A stretch of 64,000 nt of DNA from Candidatus Thiodiazotropha sp. LNASS1. GTDB lineage: Bacteria; Pseudomonadota; Gammaproteobacteria; Chromatiales; Chromatiaceae. Positions 31,010-41,100 of the stretch are shown in pieces. The notes under the pieces were generated by a model. The model ran no database searches. It had not been told where the DNA came from and saw nothing but the letters and a program-made list of their open reading frames with translations. Each line of letters starts with the position of its first letter. Position 1 is the first letter of the stretch. The stretch is taken from contig NZ_OZ156465.1 in NCBI RefSeq assembly GCF_964212655.1, positions 3,038,001-3,102,000 of the forward strand. Direction: 5' to 3'. The translations under genes were made by a program, and so were the position numbers.

Positions 31010-32674
31010 CTATTCCTGCTCACGCTTTTTCAAACGATAGGCTAATTGCGGACGGGTGATGCCTAAGATACGCGCCGCTTGGCTCAGGTTGCCACTGGCC
31101 TTCTTTACCGCGGTCTCCAGCAGCAGTGTCTCCATCTCTTCGAGACTGGTCGATTGGTCTATCACCTGACTGGCAAGCGATTCAACGTCTCCGCCATCCT
31201 TTTCGTTTGAGTTGTTGAACAGCGGGACTTCCGGACTCATGCTGAGACATGGAAACAGGTCTTTGAGATCGATTGCATCCCCCGGGGTGACAATGATAAC
31301 TCCCCGTTCGATCATATTTTCTAGCTCCCGGATATTACCCGGCCAGTCGTAGTCCTTAAGCGCCTCCAGCGCCTTTTCAGTGATACCGCTGACCCGCTTG
31401 CCATGCCGGGCGGTGTACTTTTCAAGAAAACGGGTTACCAGCAGTTCGATATCGTCCTTGCGATCACGAAGCGGTGGGATGATAACCGGATAGATATTTA
31501 AGCGATAGTAGAGATCGGAGCGGAATCGCCCGTCAGACACCGCCTCCTGCAGATCCACGTTTGTCGCGGCTACAACCCGTACATCAACCTTGCGGGTCCG
31601 GGTATCACCCACCCGTTCTATCTCCCCTTCCTGCAGCACACGCAGAAGCTTGGCCTGTGCGTTCATTGAGAGTTCACCCACTTCGTCGAGGAAAAGCGTA
31701 CCGCCATGCGCGCGTTCGAAACGCCCGGGACGCGACTGCTGAGCGCCGGTGTAGGCGCCTTTCTCCACGCCGAATAGTTCCGATTCGATCAATTCATCCG
31801 GGATTGTCGCGCAGTTGATGGCAATGAATGGGTTTTTTGCCAATGGGCTGATGCTGTGGAGTGCACGGGCGAACATCTCCTTGCCGACACCTGTTTCACC
31901 AAGCAGCAACACGGTGACATGACTGTCAGCCACCTTACGCAACATATCGCAGGCTTGTATGAAGGGTTGAGATGCGCCAACCATGTCGCCAATGCCTGTC
32001 TCCTCCTGCAGCGAGTCACGTAGATGGTTGACCTCATCCTGTAGCGCCAACAACTGCTCTGCCATCGGATCGGGACGGTAGTAACTACGCTCCTCTTCGG
32101 CGTTATCCCACTCTTCGATGGGCCTGCCGATGATGCGGCAGTGGCGATCGCCTTTGGCGCGGCAGTCAACCTCGCGATAGGCGATGAAACGTCCCATAAT
32201 CTCACTGGTATACCCTGAGGCGTAACCGATCTGGGTCCAGCAGACAGGATCGTGATGAATGCCGAAAAGCTTTAAGTGTTCTTCGGCTTCATGGGAGTTC
32301 TCCCAAAGAAATTCACCATAGAAGTGGCGCTGACGGATGTCTATATCGACCTTAATGGGTTTTACGTGCACCACACCTTCCAGGGTGTGCAGGCGAGGCC
32401 CCATCATCAACAGCTCTTCATCGGTGGATTCAGGTAACAGTTTACGGGCAAGCTCTGCATCCTTGGCGCCGGATGCGTATCCCATGCGGATAAGGACGCC
32501 TCTGGCCCGCTCCATACCCAATGTATCCATGAGCTCTTTACGCAACGCTCCCATAGCATGGGTGTGCATCAATACCATGCGCTGATCGTTGAGCAGAATC
32601 GTGCCCGCATCGAATGACAGGTGCAGATTTCGGTCCTCCGAGGGCAGACCGGCAATGCTGATTTGGGATGACAT
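31010..32674 (-). CDS. dmpR: DmpR/XylR-type sigma-54-dependent activator of phenol catabolism
   Basis: 554-residue NtrC-class activator. Seen in order: XylR_N aromatic-sensing domain (about 18-120), V4R domain (to about 185) with Cys145, Cys171 and Cys179 as candidate metal ligands, linker, AAA+ domain with Walker A GETGVGKE (259-266), the sigma-54 contact loop GAYTGA (306-311) and Walker [11 protein letters not shown], and a Fis-type helix-turn-helix at the end. In the family, phenols bind the N-terminal domain and release ATPase activity. GGAGGAG precedes the ATG. It is divergent from the phenol hydroxylase operon, its likely target. Symbol given by family resemblance. Confidence 0.93.
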   Translation of the reverse strand: MSSQISIAGLPSEDRNLHLSFDAGTILLNDQRMVLMHTHAMGALRKELMDTLGMERARGVLIRMGYASGAKDAELARKLLPESTDEELLMMGPRLHTLEGVVHVKPIKVDIDIRQRHFYGEFLWENSHEAEEHLKLFGIHHDPVCWTQIGYASGYTSEIMGRFIAYREVDCRAKGDRHCRIIGRPIEEWDNAEEERSYYRPDPMAEQLLALQDEVNHLRDSLQEETGIGDMVGASQPFIQACDMLRKVADSHVTVLLLGETGVGKEMFARALHSISPLAKNPFIAINCATIPDELIESELFGVEKGAYTGAQQSRPGRFERAHGGTLFLDEVGELSMNAQAKLLRVLQEGEIERVGDTRTRKVDVRVVAATNVDLQEAVSDGRFRSDLYYRLNIYPVIIPPLRDRKDDIELLVTRFLEKYTARHGKRVSGITEKALEALKDYDWPGNIRELENMIERGVIIVTPGDAIDLKDLFPCLSMSPEVPLFNNSNEKDGGDVESLASQVIDQSTSLEEMETLLLETAVKKASGNLSQAARILGITRPQLAYRLKKREQE

Positions 32675-32861
32675 ATCTCCTCCGGCCGGTCTCGAGCTGC
32701 TTACCGGTATCTGTAGTGGCTAAGCCATCCTCCTTAATGGCGGGCTTGCTAATCTTTCTCGTGTCTGAGTTCTTATGATTCTTATAGTTTGGGTTGTTGT
32801 TTTTATCAAATCATAAAATGAAGCGGGCGTAAAACAAATCGATAAAAGATGCGCGTTTTGT

Positions 32862-32884
32862 TTTTGCACTGACATTGTGCAAAA
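32862..32884. promoter_or_regulatory. Perfect 8-bp inverted repeat, possible operator
   Basis: TTTTGCAC at 32862-32869 and GTGCAAAA at 32877-32884 are exact complements around a 7-base spacer. No T-run follows, so it is not a terminator. It lies about 190 bases from both divergent genes and could bind a dimeric regulator. Confidence 0.5.
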
Positions 32885-32923
32885 GCAACATTTATCAAGA
32901 TACCGCTTATCTATTTGGTTAAA

Positions 32924-32951
32924 TGATCAAATTGGTGAATTGTTTTTGATC
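32924..32951. promoter_or_regulatory. Candidate upstream activating sequence for the DmpR-type protein
   Basis: TGATCAAATTG at the left and AATTG-TTTTTGATC at the right form a degenerate inverted pair similar to the TTGATCAATTGATCAA type sites known for DmpR/XylR. It lies about 105-130 bases before the predicted transcription start, the usual distance for such enhancers. Match is imperfect. Confidence 0.5.
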
Positions 32952-33028
32952 TGATGGTGAAATCACCTATCCTCCAATAGCTGCAACAAATCTATAAATA
33001 CTCATTAAATTCAATGGTGTAGGTGTTT

Positions 33029-33043
33029 TGGCACAGATTCTGC
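33029..33043 (+). promoter_or_regulatory. Sigma-54 promoter of the phenol hydroxylase operon
   Basis: TGGCAC, AGATT, CTGC: -24 GG and -12 GC are separated by ten bases as required; CT replaces the consensus TT. It lies about 70 bases before the first gene and downstream of the activator site, matching the Po promoter layout of dmp operons. Confidence 0.8.
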
Positions 33044-33114
33044 CCTGTTTTTTTGACCAGCAATAAGGCGGATTTTGCATCAAGTGCGGATCGGCCGGGT
33101 TTGAGGAGGAAGTG

Positions 33115-33378
33115 ATGGGAGATTATGTGCCGGACATCGGCAAAGCCTATATCCGAGTGACCGGTGAACGGCTGCACAGGTTTGTTGAGTTCGAGTTTTC
33201 CATCAACGATGAAGACCTGACGGTTGAACTGATCCTCCCCTATGACGAGTTCAGGGCTTTCTGCGCGAAGCATCAAGCCACTTTAATACAACGTCCTGAT
33301 GAGATTGGCAGTGTAGACGGGAACGACAGCCGTCCTGGCCTCTATCGAAATCCAACCCATCCGGATCTGAATCGATAG
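33115..33378 (+). CDS. dmpK: Phenol hydroxylase assembly protein P0 (DmpK-like)
   Basis: 87-residue small subunit thought to help assemble the active oxygenase by delivering or holding iron (family knowledge). Seen: YIRVTGERLHRFVEFEFSIN and the C-terminal RPGLYRNPTHPDLNR, both characteristic of this family. Start: ATG at 33115, five bases after GAGGAGGA; a GTG at 33112 is also in frame. First gene of the upper operon under the sigma-54 promoter; 23 bases separate it from dmpL. Confidence 0.93.
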   Translation: MGDYVPDIGKAYIRVTGERLHRFVEFEFSINDEDLTVELILPYDEFRAFCAKHQATLIQRPDEIGSVDGNDSRPGLYRNPTHPDLNR

Positions 33379-33401
33379 CTTTCTGGAGGAGCATTCTAAC
33401 G

Positions 33402-34400
33402 ATGAGTATCGATATAAAAACTGTGAATGTGGAGCCGAGGCGACAGACCTTTGCCCATGTTGCGCGCCGCTTGGGTTCCGATGTGCCGGCATCGCGTTAT
33501 GAAGAGGGAGTGTACGATGTTCAGGCTACGACGCACTTCCACTATCGTCCCATATGGGGTCCGGAATATTGGACCTTCGATGAGGGGCGTACCGCAATCA
33601 GGATGCAGGACTGGTATCTCTTCAAGGATCCGCGACAGTTCTACTACGGCACTTACACAATCGCCCGCGCCAACATGCACCAGACTACGGAGCGCAACTT
33701 CGCCTTCGAGGAGAAGCGCGACATGCTGGCCAATATCGACGCCGCCTGGCGGGAGCTGATCGTCAGATATCTGATCCCGCTGCGCCACTATGAGTGGGGC
33801 GCGAATATGAACGCCTGTTCCATCAGCGATGCCGGCTATGGCACCGCCATCACATCGGCGGCGATCTTTACCGCGGGGGATCGGCTGGGCATTGCGCAGA
33901 TCCTCTCCCGCATCGGCATCGTCCTCGGCAGTGGCAACGGTGAGCTGCTGGATGAGGCCAAAACTCAGTGGATGGAGGCGGATGCCTGGCAGGGCGTGCG
34001 TAAAGCGGTGGAAGACAGCCTGGTACTGAAGGATTGGTTCGAGGCGATGCTGGCCCAGTTCCTGGTCATGGACGGGTTGGTCTATCCCCTTGTCTACAAC
34101 CATTTCGACACGCAAGGCCAGAAACACGGTGCGGCGGCCCTCTCCATGCTGTGTGAGTTCATGGTTGACTGGAGTGCCGAACACAATCGCTGGGTGGATG
34201 CGGTCGTGAAGGTTGCAAGCAAGGAGTCGGATGAGAATCAGGCCCAGCTCTCCCAATGGTACAGAGCATGGCGCGACACCATGACAGAGGCCCTGACGCC
34301 GTTGGCATCTATGGTGCTGGTCGATGGCGCTGAATCGGCAATCGCCGATGTGCGTGAACAACTGGATGTCCGAGCCGGTAAGCTCGGCCTGACCGTATAG
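33402..34400 (+). CDS. dmpL: Phenol hydroxylase P1 subunit (beta oxygenase, DmpL-like)
   Basis: 332-residue structural oxygenase subunit of the multicomponent phenol 2-monooxygenase; pairs with DmpN in the (alpha-beta-gamma)2 enzyme. Seen: YDVQATTHFHYRPIWGPEYW, the FKDPRQFYYGTYTIAR pattern and DGLVYPLVYNHFD. It lacks the di-iron ligands of the alpha subunit, as expected. GGAGGAG lies before the ATG. A TATCGATA sequence spans codons 2-5 (33407-33414), possibly by chance. Confidence 0.95.
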   Translation: MSIDIKTVNVEPRRQTFAHVARRLGSDVPASRYEEGVYDVQATTHFHYRPIWGPEYWTFDEGRTAIRMQDWYLFKDPRQFYYGTYTIARANMHQTTERNFAFEEKRDMLANIDAAWRELIVRYLIPLRHYEWGANMNACSISDAGYGTAITSAAIFTAGDRLGIAQILSRIGIVLGSGNGELLDEAKTQWMEADAWQGVRKAVEDSLVLKDWFEAMLAQFLVMDGLVYPLVYNHFDTQGQKHGAAALSMLCEFMVDWSAEHNRWVDAVVKVASKESDENQAQLSQWYRAWRDTMTEALTPLASMVLVDGAESAIADVREQLDVRAGKLGLTV

Positions 34401-34412
34401 GAGGAGGCCGAG

Positions 34413-34685
34413 ATGGCTGGAATAGTATCCATCACCCTGCAAAACAATGACGAGGCTCGTCCCGTGATCGAGTCCATTCTGCATGACAATCCCAGTGCCA
34501 ACGCCAACTACATGCCAGGTGCGGTCAAGATCGACTGTCCGGAGCGGTTGGTGGTGAAGGCCGAGTCGGTATCCGAGCGCATCGGCCGTGACTGGGACCC
34601 GCAGGAGATCCACCTCACCATCGTCTCCATGGGCGGCAGCCTGGATGAGGACGATGACGAGCTGGTCCTCTCCTGGGGCGTGTAA
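34413..34685 (+). CDS. dmpM: Phenol hydroxylase P2 regulatory protein (DmpM-like)
   Basis: 90-residue cofactor-free effector that binds the oxygenase and is needed for turnover (family knowledge). Seen: VSITLQNNDEARPVIESIL at the start and the acidic GGSLDEDDDELVLSWGV end, both typical. It sits 12 bases after dmpL and 17 before dmpN, with a GGAGGAG ribosome-binding site. Confidence 0.95.
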   Translation: MAGIVSITLQNNDEARPVIESILHDNPSANANYMPGAVKIDCPERLVVKAESVSERIGRDWDPQEIHLTIVSMGGSLDEDDDELVLSWGV

Positions 34686-34702
34686 CACCGGAGGAGCAAG
34701 CT

Positions 34703-36226
34703 ATGACACCCCAACGCAAAAAAAAGCTGAACCTGAAGCAGCGCTATGCGCTGATGACCAGAGGTCTGGACTGGGAGACCAGCTACCAGAAGATGGACGA
34801 TGTCTTTCCCTATGATACCTTCGAGGGGATCAAGATCACCGACTGGTCGAAGTGGGAGGATCCCTTCCGCCTGACCATGGATGCCTACTGGAAGTACCAG
34901 GGCGAGAAGGAGCGCAAGCTCTACGCGGTACTCGACTCGTTTGCCCAGAACAACGGCCAGTTGGGTATCTCCGATGCCCGTTATGTAAATGCCATCAAGC
35001 TGTTTCTTACCGGTGTCACGCCGCTGGAGTACCAGGCCCATCGCCACTTCGCGCACCTGGGCCGGCATATTCGGGGTGTGGGTCCGAGAGTGGCGGCGCA
35101 GATGCAGTCCCTGGATGAGCTGCGCCATGCACAAACCCAGATCCATACCATCAGTCACTACAACAAGTATTTCGACGGCTTCGCCGAATTCCCTCACATG
35201 CATGATCGTGTGTGGTATCTGTCTGTACCCAAGTCGTTCTTTGACGATGCCTGTAGCGCCGGTCCCTTCGAGTTCTTCACAGCAATTTCATTCGCCTTCG
35301 AGTATGTGCTGACCAACCTGCTGTTCGTCCCCTTTATGTCCGGCGCAGCCTATAACGGCGATCTGGCCACGGTGACCTTCGGTTTCTCCGCCCAGTCGGA
35401 TGAGGCGCGCCACATGACTTTGGGCATCGAGGTGATCAAATTCATGCTGGAGCAGCATCCCGACAATCTGCCCATCGTGCAGAAGTGGGTGGACAAGTGG
35501 TTCTGGCGTGGCCATAAAATGCTGGGCCTGGTGGCGATGATGATGGATTACATGCTGCCCAAACGCATCATGTCCTGGAAGGAGGCCTGGGAGATCTACT
35601 TCACCGAGGCGGGCGGTGCGCTGTTCGAGGATCTCTCGCGTTACGGTCTTCGTGTGCCCAAGTATGCCGATATCGCTACCGATGAGGCGGAGCATATCTC
35701 TCACCAGAACTGGGCGATCTTCTATCAATACACCCAGGCGGCGGGTTTCCACACCTGGCTGCCCAGCGATGAGGAGATGGCCTGGCTGTCGGAGAAGTAT
35801 CCCAATACCTTCGATAAGTACTACCGTCCACGCTTCGAGATGTGGCGGGAGATGGAGGCCAAGGGTGAGCGTTTCTACAACAACGCGCTGCCCCAGCTCT
35901 GCCAGACCTGCCAGATACCCATGGGCTACACGGAGCCTGGAGATCCGACCAGGATCGGGTTTCGCAACAGTGTTTATAAAGGCGATCGTTACCATTTCTG
36001 TTCCGATGGTTGTAAGGACATCTTCGACAACGAGCCGGAGAAGTTCTCACAGGCCTGGTTGCCCGTACATCAGATCTTTCAGGGTAACTGCGGAGGCGCG
36101 GAACTGAGTGACGTTCTCAAGTGGTACCACATGGAAAACGGTACAGACAACATGGACTACACGGGTTCGCCGGACCAGAAACAGTGGGATGCCTGGCAGT
36201 CAGCGCGTAAGCGGGTGGCCGGTTAA
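34703..36226 (+). CDS. dmpN: Phenol hydroxylase P3 subunit (alpha, di-iron oxygenase, DmpN-like)
   Basis: 507-residue catalytic subunit hydroxylating phenol to catechol at a carboxylate-bridged di-iron site. Seen: ligand motifs LEYQAH (ExxH partner), SLDELRHAQ (ExxH) and SQSDEARHM-like AQSDEARHMTLG (ExxH), plus a Glu in YFTEAGG. The C-terminus carries a Cys-rich YHS-type module with CQTCQIP and FCSDGCKDIFDNEPEKF, as in other phenol hydroxylases. Intact, normal length. Electrons should come from P5, whose gene lies 8 kb downstream. Confidence 0.96.
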   Translation: MTPQRKKKLNLKQRYALMTRGLDWETSYQKMDDVFPYDTFEGIKITDWSKWEDPFRLTMDAYWKYQGEKERKLYAVLDSFAQNNGQLGISDARYVNAIKLFLTGVTPLEYQAHRHFAHLGRHIRGVGPRVAAQMQSLDELRHAQTQIHTISHYNKYFDGFAEFPHMHDRVWYLSVPKSFFDDACSAGPFEFFTAISFAFEYVLTNLLFVPFMSGAAYNGDLATVTFGFSAQSDEARHMTLGIEVIKFMLEQHPDNLPIVQKWVDKWFWRGHKMLGLVAMMMDYMLPKRIMSWKEAWEIYFTEAGGALFEDLSRYGLRVPKYADIATDEAEHISHQNWAIFYQYTQAAGFHTWLPSDEEMAWLSEKYPNTFDKYYRPRFEMWREMEAKGERFYNNALPQLCQTCQIPMGYTEPGDPTRIGFRNSVYKGDRYHFCSDGCKDIFDNEPEKFSQAWLPVHQIFQGNCGGAELSDVLKWYHMENGTDNMDYTGSPDQKQWDAWQSARKRVAG

Positions 36227-36305
36227 AGCAACGATAGACGCCTTCCGACACCCGGTTTCCATGGTCTGGATGGCGAAAGAAGATTTTTACAATGAGGAGA
36301 GAGTC

Positions 36306-36674
36306 ATGGCTGTTGTCGCCCTCAAACCCGGATACGCGGATGCTGTCGAAATCCGCGACAGAAAAGAGAATTTTCATGGTAACCAGGTGGTATATCTGCA
36401 TTGGGAGGAGCATCTCAGTTTTTGCGCTGCAACCGCTTTTCCTTTGTCTCCCGATATGCCTTTCGGCGCGCTAGCCGAACAACTGATTCCGCAGTACTAC
36501 GGCATGCACCCCGACTTTGGGTTGATCGACTGGGATCGTGTGGAGTGGAAGATCAATGGTGAGGTGTCAACGCCTGATATGGGCAAGAGCCTCGCGGAGA
36601 ACGGTGTCGATCATAAAACCCTTGTCTGTTTTCGCACCCCTGGTCTGAATGGTTACAAGGGGTCCTGTTCATAA
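36306..36674 (+). CDS. dmpO: Phenol hydroxylase P4 subunit (gamma, DmpO-like)
   Basis: 122-residue small oxygenase subunit. Seen: the N-terminal VALKPGYADAVEIRDRKENFHG and QVVYLHWEEHLSFCAATAFP, typical of DmpO. Start: ATG at 36306 follows GAGGAGAG; the open frame extends upstream into dmpN but without support. The P5 reductase gene that normally follows is absent here; catechol dioxygenase comes next instead. Confidence 0.94.
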   Translation: MAVVALKPGYADAVEIRDRKENFHGNQVVYLHWEEHLSFCAATAFPLSPDMPFGALAEQLIPQYYGMHPDFGLIDWDRVEWKINGEVSTPDMGKSLAENGVDHKTLVCFRTPGLNGYKGSCS

Positions 36675-36765
36675 CACACATCAAGATCCGCAGCTGATGA
36701 ATGCGGGTCATTAATAGGCAAATCATCACCGTGGTGATCCGCGGTGTCCAAAGGAGGATTGAGTG

Positions 36766-37686
36766 ATGGCGATTAAAGGCGTTTTACGTCCAGGACATAT
36801 CTCTTTGCGTGTGCTGGATCTGGATGAGGCTCTTGTTCATTACAAGGACCGGTTGGGATTGTTGGAAACGGACCGGGACGATCAGGGCCGTGTCTACTTG
36901 AAAGGATGGGATGAACAGGACTGGTTCTCTGTTGTATTGCGTGAAGCGGATACGACCGGGATGGATTTTATGGGCTTCAAGGTCGATAGCAGGGAGACAA
37001 TGGATGAGCTTGAGGGCAAGCTCAAGGCGTTCGGCTGCAATGTCGAACGTGTGCCGGCCAATGAGCTGAATCACTGTGGCGAGCGGGTACGTTTCGATTC
37101 CCCCACCGGTCACATGTTCGAGCTGTATGCGGAAAAGGAAGTGAAAGGCACCGATATGGGGCGGGTCAATCCCGAGCCCTGGCCGGATAATCTCAAAGGC
37201 ATGCAGGTACAACGTTTCGATCACTGTCTGCTGTATGGCGATGATCTGGATGGCAGCATCAAAATGTTCAAAGAGGTATTGGGTTTCAGTGAGTCGGAGA
37301 AAGTGATGGATGGAGAGCTCCAACTGGCCTCCTTCCTCACCTGCGGTATGAAGGCCCACGACCTGGCGCTAATCCGTCATCAGGATAAAGGCAAGCTCCA
37401 TCATGCTTCATTCCTGCTCGGTTCCTGGGAAGAGGTATTAAGGGCCGCCGATATCATCGGCAAGCATAAGATCTCCATCGATATCGGTCCCACCCGGCAC
37501 GGTATCACCCGTGGTAGAACCATCTATTTCTTCGATCCCTCAGGCAACCGCAATGAAGTCTTTCATGGCTCTTATGACTGGTATCCTGACCATGAACCCA
37601 TTACCTGGACAGCTGATGAGCTGGGTGGTGCGATTTTCTATCACGACCAGAAACTCAATGAACGTTTCCTCACTGTAGTAACCTGA
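36766..37686 (+). CDS. dmpB: Catechol 2,3-dioxygenase (extradiol, DmpB/XylE type)
   Basis: Iron(II) enzyme cleaving catechol in meta position to 2-hydroxymuconic semialdehyde. 306 residues, two vicinal-oxygen-chelate domains. Seen: the iron ligands His153 (RFDHCLL), His213 (KLHHASF) and Glu264 (NRNEVFHG), at the positions expected from XylE. GGAGG precedes the ATG; a GTG at 36763 is alternative. Last gene of the upper operon, followed by a terminator hairpin. The reactivating ferredoxin XylT is encoded far away at 45334. Confidence 0.96.
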   Translation: MAIKGVLRPGHISLRVLDLDEALVHYKDRLGLLETDRDDQGRVYLKGWDEQDWFSVVLREADTTGMDFMGFKVDSRETMDELEGKLKAFGCNVERVPANELNHCGERVRFDSPTGHMFELYAEKEVKGTDMGRVNPEPWPDNLKGMQVQRFDHCLLYGDDLDGSIKMFKEVLGFSESEKVMDGELQLASFLTCGMKAHDLALIRHQDKGKLHHASFLLGSWEEVLRAADIIGKHKISIDIGPTRHGITRGRTIYFFDPSGNRNEVFHGSYDWYPDHEPITWTADELGGAIFYHDQKLNERFLTVVT

Positions 37687-37704
37687 TCATTTATCTATTT
37701 TAAC

Positions 37705-37734
37705 GCAATAAAGCCCCGCTCCTGGGGCTTTATT
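37705..37734 (+). terminator. Terminator after the upper phenol operon
   Basis: Perfect 12-bp stem CAATAAAGCCCC (37705-37716) and GGGGCTTTATTG (37723-37734) with a 6-base loop. The A- and T-rich ends lie inside the stem, so it could work in both directions; no long T-run follows. Confidence 0.8.
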
Positions 37735-38122
37735 GCCGTTGCTGTACAGGTAGCAACGGGGATCAACCGGAGTAGCCCGCTTTTTACAAAAAAAAGTGGG
37801 CGCTTCATCACCATCGCACTCAGTAACCCGAACCGTGCAACCGGTGTAAATGTGGAAAAGGCCGCGGTATTTCTATTCGCAGCGCAGTCGATTTTTTAAT
37901 TCTCATGGGATGTGTTAGTTACGATTCGTGACATATATATACGCTACTGCAAAAGCAAGAGCCGAATTTATCTCCTGAACCAACCCTGTTTTTTTTTTCT
38001 GGCTGATCTACTATCAAAGAAGATGAAGTTTTTCTGAAAGGAGTTATTTAGTTAATAAACAGGGTCTTATATCAACAAGGATCCAATGATTATTGACCTG
38101 CCCATTTGCTGTTAAATCTGTA
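37735..38122. other. Spacer before the c-di-GMP protein gene
   Basis: 388 bases. Contains a GC-rich hairpin with a poly-T/poly-A centre (GCCCGCTTTTT at 37775-37785 and AAAAAAGTGGGC ending 37801), a T10 run near 37990, and a possible 9-codon leader ORF at 38086-38115 with AAGGA before it. A promoter for the downstream genes must lie here, but no clear hexamers were seen. Confidence 0.5.
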
Positions 38123-41100
38123 ATGAACTTTAAAGCGCCAGGTCAATTCCTCGTCGGTATCTTGCTGCTGCTTTTCTGTAGTGTCTTGGCAGGAGAGGTG
38201 CCGATAAGCGAAAAACAGATTCATCTGCTCTACTCTGATCATCCCGGATTCCCGACACCGCCTGCCGATAATGCATTGGACTATGTAATCGGCCTTGGCG
38301 CATACAGGGTTACAGAAGCACCCAAGGTGCTTCTGGACGTCAACGACGTCAAGCATGCCTTGATGCTGGAGGATCGGCCGCACAATACCGGTGTGGCTGA
38401 GGCCCTCTCGTTCAGTAATACCATAGATTTTGGCAATCCCTATCGGACCTATTTTCTCTATACCCTGATAGGTCTGGGTGCCTTGTTGGTGCTTGTCTCC
38501 ATATTGTTTCCATTAGTGAGAAAATATCGGCAACTTAACCGTGCGATCATAAAGCGCGAGCAGCAGTACCGTACTATCGTCGAGAACAGCCATGACGGTA
38601 TCTTGCAGATCGACGGCGAGGGCAATACAACCTTCGTCAACCACACCTTGGCGGATATGTTCGGATATAAAACCGATGAGATGATGGGCAGATCTTTTTA
38701 TGACTTCATGGATCAAGAGGCGATCGAGATAGCCCGGGAAAATCTTCAACGGAGACAAAGAGGTATCGCTGAATCTCATGATTTCAGGTTTCGGCACAAA
38801 AAAGGACATGACATATGGACCCGAATGAATACAGGGCCCATTAAGGATCGCGATGGAAGGGTTATCGGCGCCCTTGCCATGGTCAGCGATATTACTGAGA
38901 CGAGAAAGGAGAGGATACAATTAAAGGAGAGCGAGGAAAACTTCCGGCAGTTGACCCATGCCATCCGAGAGGTCTTTTGGCTGGGATCCCCGGATTGGCA
39001 AGAGGTTTACTACGTCAGTCCGGGCTATGAGTTGATGTGGGGCAGAAGTTGTCAGAGCCTGTATGACAATGCCGCCAGTTGGGTCGAGGCTTTGCCACGT
39101 GAGGATCTTGAACGTGTTGAGCGTTTTCTTGCAGAGCATTTACAGCAACCCTGGGAAGAGCTGCACTTTCCTGAATATCGGGTGATTCGCCCGAACGGTG
39201 AGATATGCTGGGTGGATGCCAAGGCATTCGCCATTCACGATGAGTCGGGAAAACCCTATCGTGTCGCCGGTATTGCTGAGGATATCACGCAACGAAAAAA
39301 CAACGAATTTAAGCTCAATCATCGCCTCGAACTTGAAAAGATGATTGCAAAGCAGGCTTCCATTTTACTGGATACCTCTATTGACGAGCTTGATCAGAGG
39401 CTGGCCAGCTTGTTGAAAGAGATTGGTCAATTTTCCAAGAGTGAGCGTGCCTATCTTTACCAGGTCGACAGTGATCTTGCCACCATGTCGAATACCCATG
39501 AGTGGTGCGCTGAAGGGGTGGCGGTTCAAACAGGGAAGCTGCAAAAGCTTCCCCTTTCCGATTTCGATTATATGCTGGAGCAGTTTAGCCAGGACAGGCC
39601 GCTCTTTGTCGAGTCCCTTGACGATCTGACGGTAGAGGCCGGTGAATTCAGGCAACATCTGGCTGAGCAAGGGATAAAGTCGTTGTTGGCGATGCCTATA
39701 CGCATCGATCAGGCGCTCATCGGCTTTATCGGATTCAATACCGTTACGGTCAGTTCGACCTGGCAGCAAGAGGATATTCTGTTACTGCATACATTTTCCG
39801 ACGTGCTGGCCAGTGCCATAAGACGACAACGTACCGAAACCGCACTGCGAGATTCGCGTCGTACCATGCGGGTCTTGCTGGATAATCTCCCGGGTGCGGC
39901 CTATCGCTGTAAAAGAGATCAGTATTGGAGCATGATCTTTATCAGTGATGGGATTACTGAAATCACGGGGTATAAACCGTCGGAATTGATTAATGATCAG
40001 CTGCTGAGCTATGCCGATGTGATTCATCCGAAGGACAGAGGAATAGTGTCAAAGCAGATAGCGGCTGCAATCGACAAAGGTGTTACCTTCGAAATCGAAT
40101 ACAGGATATTCGATCGCTGGCAGAGAGAGCGCTGGATGTGGGAAAGAGGGGCTCAGGTTGAGTCAAAAGACGGTACTCCTTTGCTCGAAGGTTTTATCTC
40201 CGATATAACCGATCGCAAGCAGGTTGAAAGTGCGCTGCAAGCAAGCGAAGACTATCAGCGCCTGATCATGAACTCGACGGCAGAGGGTATTTTCAGTCTT
40301 GATGAACACGGTCTCTGCAGCAGTGTAAACCAGGCTGCTCTGGCGCAGTTGGGTTATGGCAGTGAACAGGAACTGATTGGTCAGCCCATGCATCAGCTGA
40401 TACACCATTCGCATGCGGATGGTTCAGATTATCCAAGCGAGCAGTGTCCTATCTACAAAGCCTTCAACAGGGGCGAACAGATTCATGTGGATAGCGAGGT
40501 TTTCTGGCGCAAGGACGGTACCAGCATTCCGGCCGAATACTGGTCGTATCCGCTGATCAAACAGGGGAAAATCCGGGGGGCTGTAGTTACCTTTATCGAT
40601 ATCACTGAACGGAAATTCAATGAAGAGGTGATGGAATCAAGGGTGAAGTTGCATGAATATGCGCAGGGGCATACTGCCAATGAACTACTGGTGTTTGCGC
40701 TGGATGTGGCTTGTGAAAAGACCGACAGCAAAATCGGCTTTTACCACTTTCTCGAGGATGACCAGAAAACCCTCACGCTGCAAGCCTGGTCAAGCGAGAC
40801 GACCGAAAGTTTTTGCCAGGCTGCGGGAGAGGGATTGCATTACGATGTCGATGAAGCCGGTGTATGGGCCGATGCAGTGAGAGAGAGGCACCCGGTTATC
40901 CACAACGACTATGCCTCGTTGCCTCATCGACGCGGGCTGCCTGATGGCCACGCCGAGGTCACTTGCGAACTCTGTGTGCCGGTGTTCAGGGGCGACAAGA
41001 TCGTCGCCATCATGGGGGTGGGCAATCGTGCCCGGCAAAACTACGACAGGCACGATGTGGAGAAGGTGAGCCGGATTGCGGAACTGGCCTGGGATATCGT

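Larger units (their letters stand above)
32675..33114. promoter_or_regulatory. Divergent control region of the regulator and the phenol hydroxylase operon
   Basis: 440 AT-rich bases. They contain a perfect inverted repeat TTTTGCAC-N7-GTGCAAAA (32862-32884), one AATCGATA (32837-32844), a likely activator-binding block (32924-32951) and a sigma-54 promoter (33029-33043). No gene was seen within it. Confidence 0.8.

Noticed and set aside
33396-34688. Minus-strand ORF of 430 codons opposite dmpL and dmpM
   Set aside because: Shadow of two well-identified genes; no family features in the translation.
37775-37801. Hairpin with poly-T/poly-A centre as a terminator
   Set aside because: The T-run is inside the stem and not after it; it may be a structural element only.
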